DNA from: Henningerozyma blattae CBS 6284
Taxonomy: Eukaryota > Ascomycota > Saccharomycetes > Saccharomycetales > Saccharomycetaceae
Assembly: GCF_000315915.1 (NCBI RefSeq)
Contig: NC_020193.1
Location: forward strand, 682,001 to 746,000
Direction of reading: 5' to 3'
DNA: 64,000 nucleotides
The notes under the pieces were generated by a model. It was not told the DNA's origin and did not search any database. It worked only from the letters and a program-made list of their open reading frames with translations. Shown here in pieces: positions 1-10,909 of the stretch. Every line of letters starts with the position of its first letter. The stretch's first letter is position 1. Position numbers and translations under genes: made by a program.

Positions 1-892
1 AACGAGCTCTAACTATTGGATGAGAGGCTGATAATGCAATATAATCTACACTAAATATAGTCTCTATTCTGGTTGTAAATATCTGAATAATTTTAAAGTT
101 TGGATCGTTAGTATTAAAGTTAACTGTCACACCTTTTGATTCAGATATCCAATTCTTTTGCATAGACTTTACTTTGGCAGGCCAATCGTCTAAATATTTA
201 AGGTCATTCATTAATGCATGTCCAAATTTAGTTATTCCAAGGAACCATTGTTTAAGCATTTTTTTTTCAACTAAGGCACCAGATCTCCAAGAATGACCTG
301 TCGAATCAACTTGTTCATTTGCCAACACAGTTTTGTCAACAGGATCCCAATTAATTTCTGCCTCTTTATGGTATGCAAGACCATGTTTATACAATTCCAA
401 AAATATCATTTGAGTGAATTTATAATAATCTTTACTACAAGTTGTAAGTTCTCTATCCCAATCAAAATTTGCCAACATATTTTTCATCTGTTCTTTCATT
501 TTAGCAATATTATCATATGTCCAAGTTGAAGGATTACAATCTCTATCAATAGCGGCATTTTCTGCTGGTAAACCAAATGCATCCCAACCCATTGGATGGA
601 TCACATCATAACCACGTTGTTTATAGAATCTACTCAAGGAGTCACTAATGACATATACTCGTAAATGACCTAGATGTAATACACCTGAAGGATATGGAAA
701 CATTGATAAAATATATTTTATATTTTGAGCGGAACTGGCTTGGCTTGGAATCAGCTTTGTTGTCGACATGGTTTTATTCTTCCATTTTGTACCTAGCTCG
801 ACTAGTCTTGAAGCTCTTGTAACTCCGTCTTCAATAGATGAAGGATGAACATGAAGCCTACGGACCAAGATTAGGTTTAAACTTTGAATCAT
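1..892 (-). CDS. NAM2: Mitochondrial leucyl-tRNA synthetase, N-terminal part (runs off the window's left edge)
   Basis: The minus strand from an ATG at 890-892 encodes about 297 residues and continues past base 1. It starts with a basic, acid-poor leader suited to mitochondrial import ([19 protein letters not shown]). A class I synthetase core follows, with the sequence [17 protein letters not shown], in which HLGH is the ATP-binding HIGH signature, then [16 protein letters not shown], typical of leucyl-tRNA synthetases. The family charges mitochondrial tRNA-Leu; in S. cerevisiae Nam2 also helps splice group I introns. An in-frame TAG at 902-904 makes this ATG the only plausible start. Head-to-head placement with SMC6 is the same as YLR382C/YLR383W in S. 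cerevisiae. The editing domain, KMSKS loop and C terminus lie outside the window. Confidence 0.95.
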   Translation of the reverse strand, partial: MIQSLNLILVRRLHVHPSSIEDGVTRASRLVELGTKWKNKTMSTTKLIPSQASSAQNIKYILSMFPYPSGVLHLGHLRVYVISDSLSRFYKQRGYDVIHPMGWDAFGLPAENAAIDRDCNPSTWTYDNIAKMKEQMKNMLANFDWDRELTTCSKDYYKFTQMIFLELYKHGLAYHKEAEINWDPVDKTVLANEQVDSTGHSWRSGALVEKKMLKQWFLGITKFGHALMNDLKYLDDWPAKVKSMQKNWISESKGVTVNFNTNDPNFKIIQIFTTRIETIFSVDYIALSASHPIVRAR

Positions 893-1687
893 ACCTAATC
901 CCTATGTTTCACAGTTTATCCTTAAATTGTTTAAGTTATTTATTTCTTGTAACTTTTCCATGACTTCTTGTATATCCCTTAAAAATCTGTTTTTTAAGCC
1001 TATAGCGCTAAGTTTTTAAAAATCGAGGTCACATGCTTCTTGAAAATATACGCTGAAATAATTATAATGCAACTATAACCAATCATCTTAATAGCATGAG
1101 GAGATCGAAAATTTAATATTAGAAGAACTTATTAATATGTATAGTGTTGACACATTTATCATTTTTTAGGCCTTGATTATTTTAAAATAGAGTTCATAAT
1201 TGACTTCTCATAGCATAATTGAATTATTATTTACAACACATATAAGTTTATTATCCTAATCAATTATATATCTATCCAAATATTTAATCATATACAAGCT
1301 GAATCTACTAAACACAAGAACCACTTTTTTTCGACCATTATTTGTGTTCCACAGAATGTATATTATCCCAGTTTACGCGCTATGTGTTGAGGTGGGAAAT
1401 GCGCTTAGCATTGTAGATTTCTCCGAAACTATGATCGAATATGGTGCATAATTGATATTAGTGATGAGCCAAGTCTAAAAAAGAAAGAAGATATCTATTT
1501 CTTTAAGATAAGGTATTCAAAAAGTATGACACTAATTTCATTGGAGATCTGTTAAACATCTGGGTATTAATAGAAGAAAAGAGAAGTGAACATAAATATA
1601 ACAAGCTATCATACTTAATAGTAGTTTATTGCTAACTTAAAATAAATTAGAGTTTCTTCATAAAAAGAAAGATCCTGTTAATATTAT
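893..1687. promoter_or_regulatory. Divergent NAM2/SMC6 intergenic region
   Basis: AT-rich 795-bp spacer between two divergently transcribed genes. I see no coding potential. An ACGCG core at 1375-1379 resembles half of an MCB (Swi6-Mbp1) element, which would suit S-phase expression of SMC6, but a 5-mer is weak evidence. Confidence 0.4.
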
Positions 1688-4600
1688 ATGATGACTTCAA
1701 CAGAAGTTGCGGGTAGCAAGAGACCACTAGAGGAAAATGTTGATAATAACTTATTAGAACTTGCAGCTGAATATCAAGGGATAGAGGATCTGCATAAGAA
1801 CAAGAAAAGAAGGCATAACTTTGTTGTTATGTCCCAACATCCAGATCTTAGAGAATCTCAAGTACTATCAAACAAGGAAACATTACTGCCTGGCTATATA
1901 AAAAAGATAAAGTTGGTTAATTTCATGTGCCATGAACATTTTGAATTAACGTTGGGCCCAAGGTTAAATTTTATCGTTGGTAATAATGGTAGTGGTAAAA
2001 GTGCCATCTTAACAGCAATTACAATTGGATTAGGTGCTAAAGCAAATAGCACTAATAGAGGTAATTCTTTGAAAGATTTAATTAAAAATGGATGCAATCA
2101 ATCTAAAATTACTATTATATTAGAAAATAACTTGGAGAATGGCTATTCTCCAGATATTTATGGCCCAGAAATTATCATCGAGAGAACTCTGAAGAGAGAA
2201 GGTTCATCCTCATTTGTTGTAAAATCAGCATCTGGTGTTAAAATTAGTGATAAAAAGAAGGATCTCCAACAAATTGTCGATTATTTTTCTGTACCGGTGG
2301 GAAACCCAATGTGTTTCTTATCACAAGATGCTGCCAGATCATTTTTAACTGCCAGTACTCCTGAAGACAAATACTTCCAGTTTATGAAGGGGACTTTTTT
2401 ATTAGAAATATCGAAACATCTAACAAATGCAACTGCTATATATGGTGCTGCAAGAGAAAATATGATTAAACATAAAATTAATTTAAATAGATTAAAAACT
2501 TCTTATAATGATGCAACTACACTATTAAAAAACTATGAAAGTACTTCAAATTTGAACGATAGAAAATTAAAACTACAGGGTAAATCTCTATGGATCGATA
2601 TTAAACATAATCAATTAGAATGTAAAAAGTTAGAGAAATCTGTTAATAATTCCAAAGAGGAAATTGCCACAATTGATGCAAAAATAAAATCAAAAGATCA
2701 TAAAATTCAACGATATTTAACTGATGAACAAGCAATCAAGGATGATTTGGAATCCAAATATAAAGACGTACAGGAGAAGAAAGAAGTCTATGATTCTGCG
2801 ATTGCTGAAGTCAATAAAGTTCGTGATAACTACAATAAGGAATTACAAAATGAAGAGGATATCAATAAAAATATTGAAAAGTCTCATGTAAAACTAAAAA
2901 ATCTAAGTAAAAACATCGAAAACTTAGAAAATAAATTAAAAGAGGAGTTAGGAACAGATAAAGATCTGTTGAAGCAAGAATTATCAAAATGTGAAGAACT
3001 TGATAATGAACTAAATGATGCCTTTAACGCACAATCTGTTAAACTTCAAGATCTACAGCAAAAAGAAAGTCAATTAATCCATCGCCGCAACAGAGAAGTT
3101 CACTCTTCTCAAGAGAGCCTAGGAAATCTAGCAGATGAATTGCGAAGAATAAAACAAGGCCATAATGATTTCTTAAATGGGTTTGACAGGAATATGAAGC
3201 AATTTTTATCCGCTTTGAAACAACATGAACACGAATTTACTTCTCCTCCAATAGGACCTTTAGGCCAATTCGTTACAATTACTGAAAACTACAAACAATG
3301 GACTCGTTGTGTCCAAAGAGCTATTGGTAGATCATTATCTTCGTTCATTGTAACAAATCAGAAAGATAGTCGTCTGTTCCAAAAAATCATGAAATCTGAA
3401 AGAGTTTCTAATATAACTTGCTTTGTTCATAGATTTGAAGATTTTGATTTTTCAAGAGGTAAGGCTCAGTGCCAATACCCGACCATCTTAGATATCCTGG
3501 AGTTTTCTGACCTCCATGTTCGAAATATATTTATTGATTATAACAAAATAGAGAAAATAATTTTGATAGATAATATGACAGAAGCAAGAAATTTTTTGAG
3601 GACCAATCCAAAAAATGTATCCATGGCTCTATCTCTAAGAGATGAAAGAACAGGATTCTTCCTTTCAGGTGGCAGTAAAATTGACACTGTATATTATGCA
3701 AATAAATTACTAATGAAAATGTCAGATAGTACTACTTATTTAAATGAAAGAATTCAAGAAGAACAAAAGACTCTCAACAAATTAAAAAGAGAGTATGATG
3801 AACAAATCAATGAATTAAAACAGAATATAAGAACACTTGATAATGAAAAAAAAATTATCCAAAACAAACTAAATAACAACACCAAGCAAATAACTGAATT
3901 AAAAAAGGATTTAAATAAGGTAGTAGATACTGGGGTATTAGATTCTGCTAAGGATGAATACCAACGTATTCAGAATGCAATTGTCAGCTATGAAACTGCC
4001 CTAGAAGGTTTAAAAGAAAATATGAATACACTTCTTGAGAAAGCTCGCCCGCTAAATGACATTCGTGATACAGCACAGAAGACTTACCGAAATATCAAAA
4101 AAGAATTTGAAGCATTAAAACAAGAGTTGGAAGATCGTGATATTAGAATTCGTAGATATAAAGATGATATTACTATACAGAATGATGAAAAAGCTCGTAT
4201 TCAAGAGAAAATTGACAGAGTACAAAGTAATATTAATGACCTTATGAGTGGTATCGAGACACAGATAGAAAATGCATCTGAATTTTGTTCTGAAGAGGAA
4301 TCTACATCTGAAAATTTGCCAGATAACCAAGACGATATTAGGAAAGAATTGGAAGATATTTCCCGTAAAATTAAGCGTAACGAATCTGATATTGGGGTGT
4401 CCTACGAAAAGGCACTAGAACTGTATGAACAAACCATGAGTAAGTTTCTATCTGCAAAAGAGAAATATATTGAAATGGATAACGCATTGTCAATACTAAA
4501 TCACTCGATTAAATCACGTACTGTTAATTTTGGTTATCAAAAAACATCAACATTTGCTGATGCAGATTTTGATTTTAGAAACTCTTTAAGGATCAGAAAG

Positions 4601-4984
4601 TTTAAAGGGAAATTAGATTTTGGTAAGACTAAAGAGACGCTCAACGTTTATACTGGTCCACAGACTGATAAAGAGCCAAGAAATGTTGATACTTTATCTG
4701 GTGGTGAGAAATCATTTTCTCAAATTGCACTATTGCTAGCTACTTGGAAACCAATGCGTTCTAGAATAATCGCTCTCGATGAATACGATGTATTTATGGA
4801 CCAAGTTAACAGGAAAACTAGTACACAACTGATAGTTCAAAAATTGAAAGACGATTCCAGAACCCAAACCATTATTATTACACCTCAAGATATTGGCAAA
4901 ATCACGGACATCGATAGTGACGGAGTTAACATACATAGATTAAGGGACCCTGAAAGACTGAATAATTCGACTTTTCATGGCTAA
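1688..4984 (+). CDS. SMC6: SMC6, ATPase subunit of the Smc5/6 DNA-repair complex
   Basis: A 1098-residue SMC protein, close to the ~1114 residues of S. cerevisiae Smc6. It has a basic N terminus (KNKKRRHN near residue 40), the Walker A motif GNNGSGKSA at about residue 98, a long coiled coil interrupted near residues 510-690 by a hinge (GPLGQFVTITENYKQW region), the ABC signature LSGGEKSFSQIALLLATW at about residue 1003, and Walker B IIALDEYDVFMDQ at about residue 1025. Smc6 pairs with Smc5 and the Nse subunits to resolve recombination intermediates and replication stress; the SUMO ligase Mms21 docks on this complex, and SUMO E2 UBC9 is also in this window. A second ATG follows the first directly, so the start could shift by one codon. 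Its position beside NAM2 supports the call. Confidence 0.97.
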   Translation: MMTSTEVAGSKRPLEENVDNNLLELAAEYQGIEDLHKNKKRRHNFVVMSQHPDLRESQVLSNKETLLPGYIKKIKLVNFMCHEHFELTLGPRLNFIVGNNGSGKSAILTAITIGLGAKANSTNRGNSLKDLIKNGCNQSKITIILENNLENGYSPDIYGPEIIIERTLKREGSSSFVVKSASGVKISDKKKDLQQIVDYFSVPVGNPMCFLSQDAARSFLTASTPEDKYFQFMKGTFLLEISKHLTNATAIYGAARENMIKHKINLNRLKTSYNDATTLLKNYESTSNLNDRKLKLQGKSLWIDIKHNQLECKKLEKSVNNSKEEIATIDAKIKSKDHKIQRYLTDEQAIKDDLESKYKDVQEKKEVYDSAIAEVNKVRDNYNKELQNEEDINKNIEKSHVKLKNLSKNIENLENKLKEELGTDKDLLKQELSKCEELDNELNDAFNAQSVKLQDLQQKESQLIHRRNREVHSSQESLGNLADELRRIKQGHNDFLNGFDRNMKQFLSALKQHEHEFTSPPIGPLGQFVTITENYKQWTRCVQRAIGRSLSSFIVTNQKDSRLFQKIMKSERVSNITCFVHRFEDFDFSRGKAQCQYPTILDILEFSDLHVRNIFIDYNKIEKIILIDNMTEARNFLRTNPKNVSMALSLRDERTGFFLSGGSKIDTVYYANKLLMKMSDSTTYLNERIQEEQKTLNKLKREYDEQINELKQNIRTLDNEKKIIQNKLNNNTKQITELKKDLNKVVDTGVLDSAKDEYQRIQNAIVSYETALEGLKENMNTLLEKARPLNDIRDTAQKTYRNIKKEFEALKQELEDRDIRIRRYKDDITIQNDEKARIQEKIDRVQSNINDLMSGIETQIENASEFCSEEESTSENLPDNQDDIRKELEDISRKIKRNESDIGVSYEKALELYEQTMSKFLSAKEKYIEMDNALSILNHSIKSRTVNFGYQKTSTFADADFDFRNSLRIRKFKGKLDFGKTKETLNVYTGPQTDKEPRNVDTLSGGEKSFSQIALLLATWKPMRSRIIALDEYDVFMDQVNRKTSTQLIVQKLKDDSRTQTIIITPQDIGKITDIDSDGVNIHRLRDPERLNNSTFHG

Positions 4985-5091
4985 GAATAACAACTATTTT
5001 ATTTTAACATCTGCCTGCTATGAAAATTAGCGCAACTATTTTATAAATAAAAAAGTGTTTACAAGTATATAAGTCATTTTATTGTCTATAA

Positions 5092-8000
5092 TTAATTACT
5101 TTCATCCCCACTAGCATCCTCTTCCTCCTCGTCATCGGTGTCCTCTTCATCTGAAGAAAGGGTTATACCCAATTCTTCCAATTTTGCAAGATATTTGGTG
5201 TTCTTCTCATCTAAATCATTGACTAATATCATTAGTTCATCAACTTCTGATTTATCATTTGCTTGGGCGTGAAGTTTAGAATTAGATGCTTTTAGTTCTT
5301 CGATCTCTTTTCTTAATTGAATCAATTCTTCATCTTTGGAGACTGCTAATTCTTCATGTCTATTTTTGGCTTCTATAGCTTCTTTATCTTTCAGTTGTAT
5401 TGCAGTTTCACAAGAATTTACACGTTCAGTCAAGTTAGACAGATCATTAGTTAGCTTTTCCTTTTCTTTAGCTAAGTTTTCAACAGTTTGCTTATACTCA
5501 GCTGCCTCCGTTTTCTTTTCCTGAAATGATGCTTTAGAATCCTTCAAATCATTTTCCAAATTACCCAATTTATCTTTTAGTGAAGAATAGTCCTCTGACA
5601 AAGTTTTAAATTCACTTAGTTTTAGCTCTAAAGAAGTGATAACTTTTATCTTACCGTCGTAGTCGGATCTTAGAGTTTTCATATCTTCCTTTATTTTTGA
5701 TAGCTCTGATTCTTTTATAGCGGCTAAGTCTTCCGCTGCTGATTTTGCCAACTTTTCACTTACTTCCTTCTCATTTAACTTAATATTAGAATTTTTTAGT
5801 TGTTTACGAATATCTGCTATTTCTGTATCCTTTTCTGAGACAACTGACAATTGAGATTCTAACTGAGATTGCAATATGCCTAAGGCCTTCTCCTTGCCTA
5901 ATAACTCCTTTTTCAAAGAGTCAATATTTCCCATGTAGTCTTTTAGTTTGGACTCATTAGAGTTTGCTTGAGTTTTAAGTTTTAACTCAATATTTTTAAT
6001 TTTTTCGTTTTGAATCTTAGCATCTTCTTTTGCTAAATGCAGTTCATTTGACTTTTCCTCCAATTGATCTTCCAATCTTTCATTAGATTCACGCAATGAG
6101 TCTGAGTTAGTTACTAATTTATCTTTCTCTAGAGAATATTCCGCTTTCAAGGCATCAAGCTTGTCTTCTAATTCAGACACTTTTGCAGAATATTCCTTTG
6201 TTGCAGTATTAGATCCCTCGTTCAATAATTTTCTTTCTCTCTCAAATTCTTCATTTCTTGATTTTATTGATTTTTGTAACTCCATTATCTGTTCCTGTGT
6301 TTTCTGTTTTGAAGTTTCTCTTTCCTTTTTGATAGATAAGATTTCATCCTCAAATTTCTTAATTTTCTTGGATAAATTTTCCTTCTCCTCAGAAATCCTT
6401 TGAGAATTCAGGTTAGTTTCATCTAAGTTAGATTTCAGATCAATTAGGTCAGCCCTAGCTTTTTCCAATTCTGATTTCAAGTTCTCATTTTTATTATTAG
6501 CTTCATCTAAAAGAAGGGTTACATTTTCTTTTTCTTTCGAAGAATTCAAGGAATCAGATTCTAGAGAAGAATATTCATCTTGTAGTTTTAATATCTCCTG
6601 CTTTTGTTCTTCTATTTTCTCTAAATGAGATTCAATATTACTTTTCAAGGACTCCTTGTCTGATTCCAGTTGTTTGAGTAATGATTCTTGCGTAGATAAT
6701 TTATCTTTCATTATATCATTTTTATGAACTAATTTTTCTTCTGACTCATGAAAATTTTCATCTTTTCTTTTTAACTCCCCATCTAAAGATTTAATTTTTT
6801 CCTGTAAAGATGCCACCTCAGTCTTATGCAATATTTTACAATCGTCTGATTTTTTAATTAATGAAGTATTTTCAAGTTTCAATTCTTTATGTTCTCCTGA
6901 TAATTTTGCAATTTTATCATTAGTTTTTTGAAGTTCATCCTTTGATTCAACGTTCAACTTATGCAATTCATCCTTTTGCTTTGCTAATTCATCCTTTTGC
7001 TTTGCTAATTCACCCTTCTGTTTTATCAATTCTTCTAATCGTGATTCAGAACTTGCTAATTTATCTTCTGCTATTTTTATAGTATTATTCAAATTGATAA
7101 TTGTGCTATCTTTTGTTTTTGAATCCTCCTGACAGGAAGATAATTCAGTTCTTAAATTATCAAGAGTTTCAATGTTTTTCTTTTTATCAGCAGACAATTC
7201 ATTAATCGAGGTAGTTAACTCCAAAATTTGTTTTTCATTTGCTTCTTTTTCGACGAGAGAGGATTCTAAGGCTTCTTTGGATAATATTTCAGACTTAGAT
7301 AGACTGTGTTCTAACTCAATAATTTGACTATTTAGCACATTTTTTTCTGAAATCAAAGTAGATATTTTTTCGTTGAGCAAAGCTACTTGTGATGTTAAAG
7401 TCGAAACCTCAGTATTATGACTATTTTTAGAAGCCTGTAATTCTTCTGTAATTTTTTCATTTTGAATTTGTAGATCTTTGAAACTATTAGCTAAGGATTT
7501 TAGTTTCTCGGTAAGTTTTGGAACAAGAGCATCATGACTTTGGAATCTAGCCTTCCATTCTTCTAAATTTTTATCAGTATTCCTTTTTTCAGAATTTAAT
7601 TCGTCAATAACCTTATTGGCACTTTCTAAATTTTCTGATAACTTTTTAATCTTCAGTCCAGCTTCATGTAGATTTTGTTGGAGAGAGGATTTCTCTTTCA
7701 TGAAAGTATCTGAATTTTTTTTCATTTTTTTTTCTAATTCTTTTTCTTTATTAGATAGAAAATCTTTCTCTTTAGTTAAAGACATCAATTCTCTTCCCAT
7801 TTTATTGATACCTTCCTCAGCTTTTGCTTTTTCTTTTTTTAGCGTATCTAATGTTTTATGTAGTATTGATAATTTTTCTTTGTTTTGTGTTAATTCGTCA
7901 TTAAGACGTTCCATTTTATTGCTTTGCTGGCTGTTAATTTTTTCCAAATTTTCTTTTGCTTCGCTGACTACTTTTAAGTTGATAGTTAGATCCTTTAGCT

Positions 8001-10476
8001 CTTTCTGAGTTTTGTTATAATTATCAGATACTGATAGATATTCCTCTTTCGCGGTCTCAAAATCAGTCGTAACATTTTCATGGCTTTCTTTTAAAGCATC
8101 TAAATCGTTCTTTAACTTTTCAATAGTCAATTGAGATTCAGCCCCTAGCGTATTAATTTCTTGTTTTAATGCCTTGCATTCCTCTTGAATTTGTTCGAAG
8201 TTTTCAAAAGAAAGTTCGACAAAGGGCTCGACATCAGGGCTATGAGCTAGAGCTGTTCTGATTCTATAATAATTATTGTCAATTAGTTCGAAGAAATAAG
8301 TATTAAAGTAAATTTTTGGAAGCCCAGTTTCATCAAATAAAGGCTTGAGAATATCAAACTCCTTCGAAGTTTTTGCATATAATGAATCTTCTTTAAATTG
8401 CCTTACTCTTGAAGCATAATTGTCCTGGCCTAAGGTTTTTGTTACAAACGCAAAATAACTTTTTCTGGGAAAAGGAGAATCTTTAGAAGAGAATTCATAT
8501 GCTATACCCAGTAATATTGTAACTAAGCATTTTAGTGTGATATCATCACCTTCTAACTGATATGAGAATGACAATAACGATTGAATAATGGATTTATTAG
8601 ATAAGAAGCAATTCACTGCTTCCATATCGCCATATAACCAAAAGATTAGCATTGAAAGATAAGTAATAGGGATACGAATATCTTCAGCATTCAATGCAGT
8701 AAGTAACAATTCACCAATTGTTTGAATTGCATCCAATTTTTCATCATCATCGCTATCATTATCATCTTCATCATCTATTTTATCGGTATTACTATCATTA
8801 CCATTATTATTGGTGCTATTTGATGGTTCATCATAGTTCTTTAACTCTTTAGAGTTAGTAGATTTACCTATATCAGCATTCTGGCCTATATTTAATTTTT
8901 TATTGCCCTGTAGTGATTTGTTGCTTACTTCTTCTGAAAATATCAGTCTGCTTAGCTCCCTGATTTTAGAACTTGCTGGATTATCAGGTTGGAAAAAATA
9001 CATCATTAAATCAGTAGCAAAATAGAGTTTATATGGGTTTAATTTAATATCAGGGTCGTACTCCAATAATACTTCAAATAAATTACATTTAAAGTTCATT
9101 GTATCGTCTGATTCATCGACAAAAGTTGAGCCGTTATTATATTCTGTAATTTGATTTTTAATAAAAGATAGTTGCAAAACAGAATTATCTTCAAAATATG
9201 ATTTTAATAGAGCAGTAGCTGCTGATCTTGTAGGAAAAGTATGTACCGAATTAGCATATAGTGCCCAATGAGTCAATAAGTTTACTACAGGAACTAGTTT
9301 CATCCCGGTGTTTTTATTATCTGTTGGTAAGGATGGATTAAAATAGGGAACATCGATATTGCCAAAACCTGATTGAGCAAGCTCATTACCCTTAATCATA
9401 TCGGCAGCAGTTAATAATGCAATTGGTCTTACATTTTTTGGTATATTATGATAGAATGATAAACGTAAAACTACCATTAGAGCATTAGTTTCAACTAAGG
9501 TATCTTGATGCATTTTAGTAGTAGTATTACCCGGTTCCACCATTAAAGCTACAATATCTAAAGCTGTGTTAATATTAATGACTCTTTGATCATTCCAAAA
9601 GAATTCTTCTTTATCCGATAATGGCTCATTTAATAAATATAGAAGTTTAGGAATATTTCCAGTTTCTAAAAACAAAGTTTGATTTGAAGTATTATATTTT
9701 AAAATGTTATTTATTAATGATAAACAGTCATTGACTACTAGAGAACCTCTCAGACCACCTTCTTCCTCAATAATTACAAAAAGTCTTTCAAAAATGTTTT
9801 CAAAAGCAACAACTTTTTGAACGTGCGAAGAATCATTAACAACAGCCATCAACAGTAAAATAGCCTCATCTCTAATTTGCTCATGAATATCGTCTAATAA
9901 TGAAACTAATGATGAAATACCAGTAGGTAGCGATATTATGGCATTTCTAGCTCTAGATGGTCTGGTAGCAACGACAGCTTCCAGTAATTGAATGATATAA
10001 AGACGGATATGAAAATTTTCAGAACTTAATAAACCGATAATCATATGAATACATTCGTCATTCTGTGTTAGAGCATCTGCAATCCACATTGAAAATTGAT
10101 CGGGTTTTAATTCTTCCTGTTTCATCACTAAGGGAGATGGATATTTACCGTTTTGTAATCGTGATTGCTGAGATATCCAGTTTCTAGTTAAATCATCATC
10201 ACCTTCACCCCTAATAAACAAGATCAATAAAGTCTCTAAAATAGCTTTTACCATATCTTCATCAATGCTATCTCTCTTAAGACTCTGTACTAATGGCTTC
10301 AAACCAGATGCAACCACATACTCTCTATATTGACGGCTAAATGACTTCAATGCTAGAACTGCAGATCTTCTATCACTTAAGAGAGTAGCATTCTCTAATG
10401 TATCACATAAAGTAGGAATTGTTTCATCTACAGATTGGACCTTTGGAGGCTGGATAAGCCCTTGAATAATATCCAT
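5092..10476 (-). CDS. USO1: USO1, p115-type vesicle tethering factor
   Basis: A 1794-residue protein, almost the length of S. cerevisiae Uso1. Residues 1 to about 715 form a globular armadillo-like head (MDIIQGLIQPPKVQSVDETI start, many leucine-rich helical repeats) with an acidic insertion near residue 580. From about residue 730 to 1760 it is a continuous coiled coil rich in K, E, S and L, ending in an acidic tail (DEEEEDASGDESN). Uso1 is a homodimeric tether that captures ER-derived COPII vesicles at the Golgi with Ypt1 and SNAREs. The coil contains a recent 21-bp duplication (6967-7008) giving repeated AKQKDEL heptads. It is convergent with SMC6 (107 bp) and divergent from RAD59. In S. 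cerevisiae these two neighbours lie on different chromosomes. Confidence 0.97.
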   Translation of the reverse strand: MDIIQGLIQPPKVQSVDETIPTLCDTLENATLLSDRRSAVLALKSFSRQYREYVVASGLKPLVQSLKRDSIDEDMVKAILETLLILFIRGEGDDDLTRNWISQQSRLQNGKYPSPLVMKQEELKPDQFSMWIADALTQNDECIHMIIGLLSSENFHIRLYIIQLLEAVVATRPSRARNAIISLPTGISSLVSLLDDIHEQIRDEAILLLMAVVNDSSHVQKVVAFENIFERLFVIIEEEGGLRGSLVVNDCLSLINNILKYNTSNQTLFLETGNIPKLLYLLNEPLSDKEEFFWNDQRVININTALDIVALMVEPGNTTTKMHQDTLVETNALMVVLRLSFYHNIPKNVRPIALLTAADMIKGNELAQSGFGNIDVPYFNPSLPTDNKNTGMKLVPVVNLLTHWALYANSVHTFPTRSAATALLKSYFEDNSVLQLSFIKNQITEYNNGSTFVDESDDTMNFKCNLFEVLLEYDPDIKLNPYKLYFATDLMMYFFQPDNPASSKIRELSRLIFSEEVSNKSLQGNKKLNIGQNADIGKSTNSKELKNYDEPSNSTNNNGNDSNTDKIDDEDDNDSDDDEKLDAIQTIGELLLTALNAEDIRIPITYLSMLIFWLYGDMEAVNCFLSNKSIIQSLLSFSYQLEGDDITLKCLVTILLGIAYEFSSKDSPFPRKSYFAFVTKTLGQDNYASRVRQFKEDSLYAKTSKEFDILKPLFDETGLPKIYFNTYFFELIDNNYYRIRTALAHSPDVEPFVELSFENFEQIQEECKALKQEINTLGAESQLTIEKLKNDLDALKESHENVTTDFETAKEEYLSVSDNYNKTQKELKDLTINLKVVSEAKENLEKINSQQSNKMERLNDELTQNKEKLSILHKTLDTLKKEKAKAEEGINKMGRELMSLTKEKDFLSNKEKELEKKMKKNSDTFMKEKSSLQQNLHEAGLKIKKLSENLESANKVIDELNSEKRNTDKNLEEWKARFQSHDALVPKLTEKLKSLANSFKDLQIQNEKITEELQASKNSHNTEVSTLTSQVALLNEKISTLISEKNVLNSQIIELEHSLSKSEILSKEALESSLVEKEANEKQILELTTSINELSADKKKNIETLDNLRTELSSCQEDSKTKDSTIINLNNTIKIAEDKLASSESRLEELIKQKGELAKQKDELAKQKDELHKLNVESKDELQKTNDKIAKLSGEHKELKLENTSLIKKSDDCKILHKTEVASLQEKIKSLDGELKRKDENFHESEEKLVHKNDIMKDKLSTQESLLKQLESDKESLKSNIESHLEKIEEQKQEILKLQDEYSSLESDSLNSSKEKENVTLLLDEANNKNENLKSELEKARADLIDLKSNLDETNLNSQRISEEKENLSKKIKKFEDEILSIKKERETSKQKTQEQIMELQKSIKSRNEEFERERKLLNEGSNTATKEYSAKVSELEDKLDALKAEYSLEKDKLVTNSDSLRESNERLEDQLEEKSNELHLAKEDAKIQNEKIKNIELKLKTQANSNESKLKDYMGNIDSLKKELLGKEKALGILQSQLESQLSVVSEKDTEIADIRKQLKNSNIKLNEKEVSEKLAKSAAEDLAAIKESELSKIKEDMKTLRSDYDGKIKVITSLELKLSEFKTLSEDYSSLKDKLGNLENDLKDSKASFQEKKTEAAEYKQTVENLAKEKEKLTNDLSNLTERVNSCETAIQLKDKEAIEAKNRHEELAVSKDEELIQLRKEIEELKASNSKLHAQANDKSEVDELMILVNDLDEKNTKYLAKLEELGITLSSDEEDTDDEEEEDASGDESN
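6967..7029 (-). repeat. 21-bp tandem repeat inside USO1
   Basis: Two identical 21-bp units (6967-6987, 6988-7008) and a degenerate third (7009-7029). They encode the heptad (E/K)LAKQKD in the coiled coil, so the repeat keeps both frame and heptad register. Confidence 0.85.
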
Positions 10477-10909
10477 AATCGCACAAGCTTCTTGTTAAAG
10501 ATGAATATAATGGTATACAATGACAGCTTGTCAACTCTTCATAACATAAGAAGCACATTCTCAAATGTATAAATCAGTTGCTAATGTTCTTTTTTGTTGG
10601 CCAATTTATTCTAAGCTGCTATGTACATCAAAAACGCGACACTCCGAAGTTCACTTTGTAGCCTGTTTATAAATATGATAGCGCCATTAATTGTTATTGA
10701 AATCATACGGTTAAAATTATCTGATCTTGAATAGCCACTTAATCCAAGCTTTGGATCAAACACTTTAGAAAACAACTAAATAGCCAATTATTGTCGAATA
10801 GGCTTTCTATCATCATTACATTTACATATTACGTATTTTTTTAAGGGAAAATCTAATATTATAAACGGATCAATCTTTATTTTATAGTGCATTGAAAGAT
10901 ACAAGACGA
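10477..10909. promoter_or_regulatory. Divergent USO1/RAD59 intergenic region
   Basis: 433 bp between the start codons of USO1 (minus) and RAD59 (plus). An ACGCG core at 10634-10638 is a possible half MCB element. No other structure stands out. Confidence 0.35.
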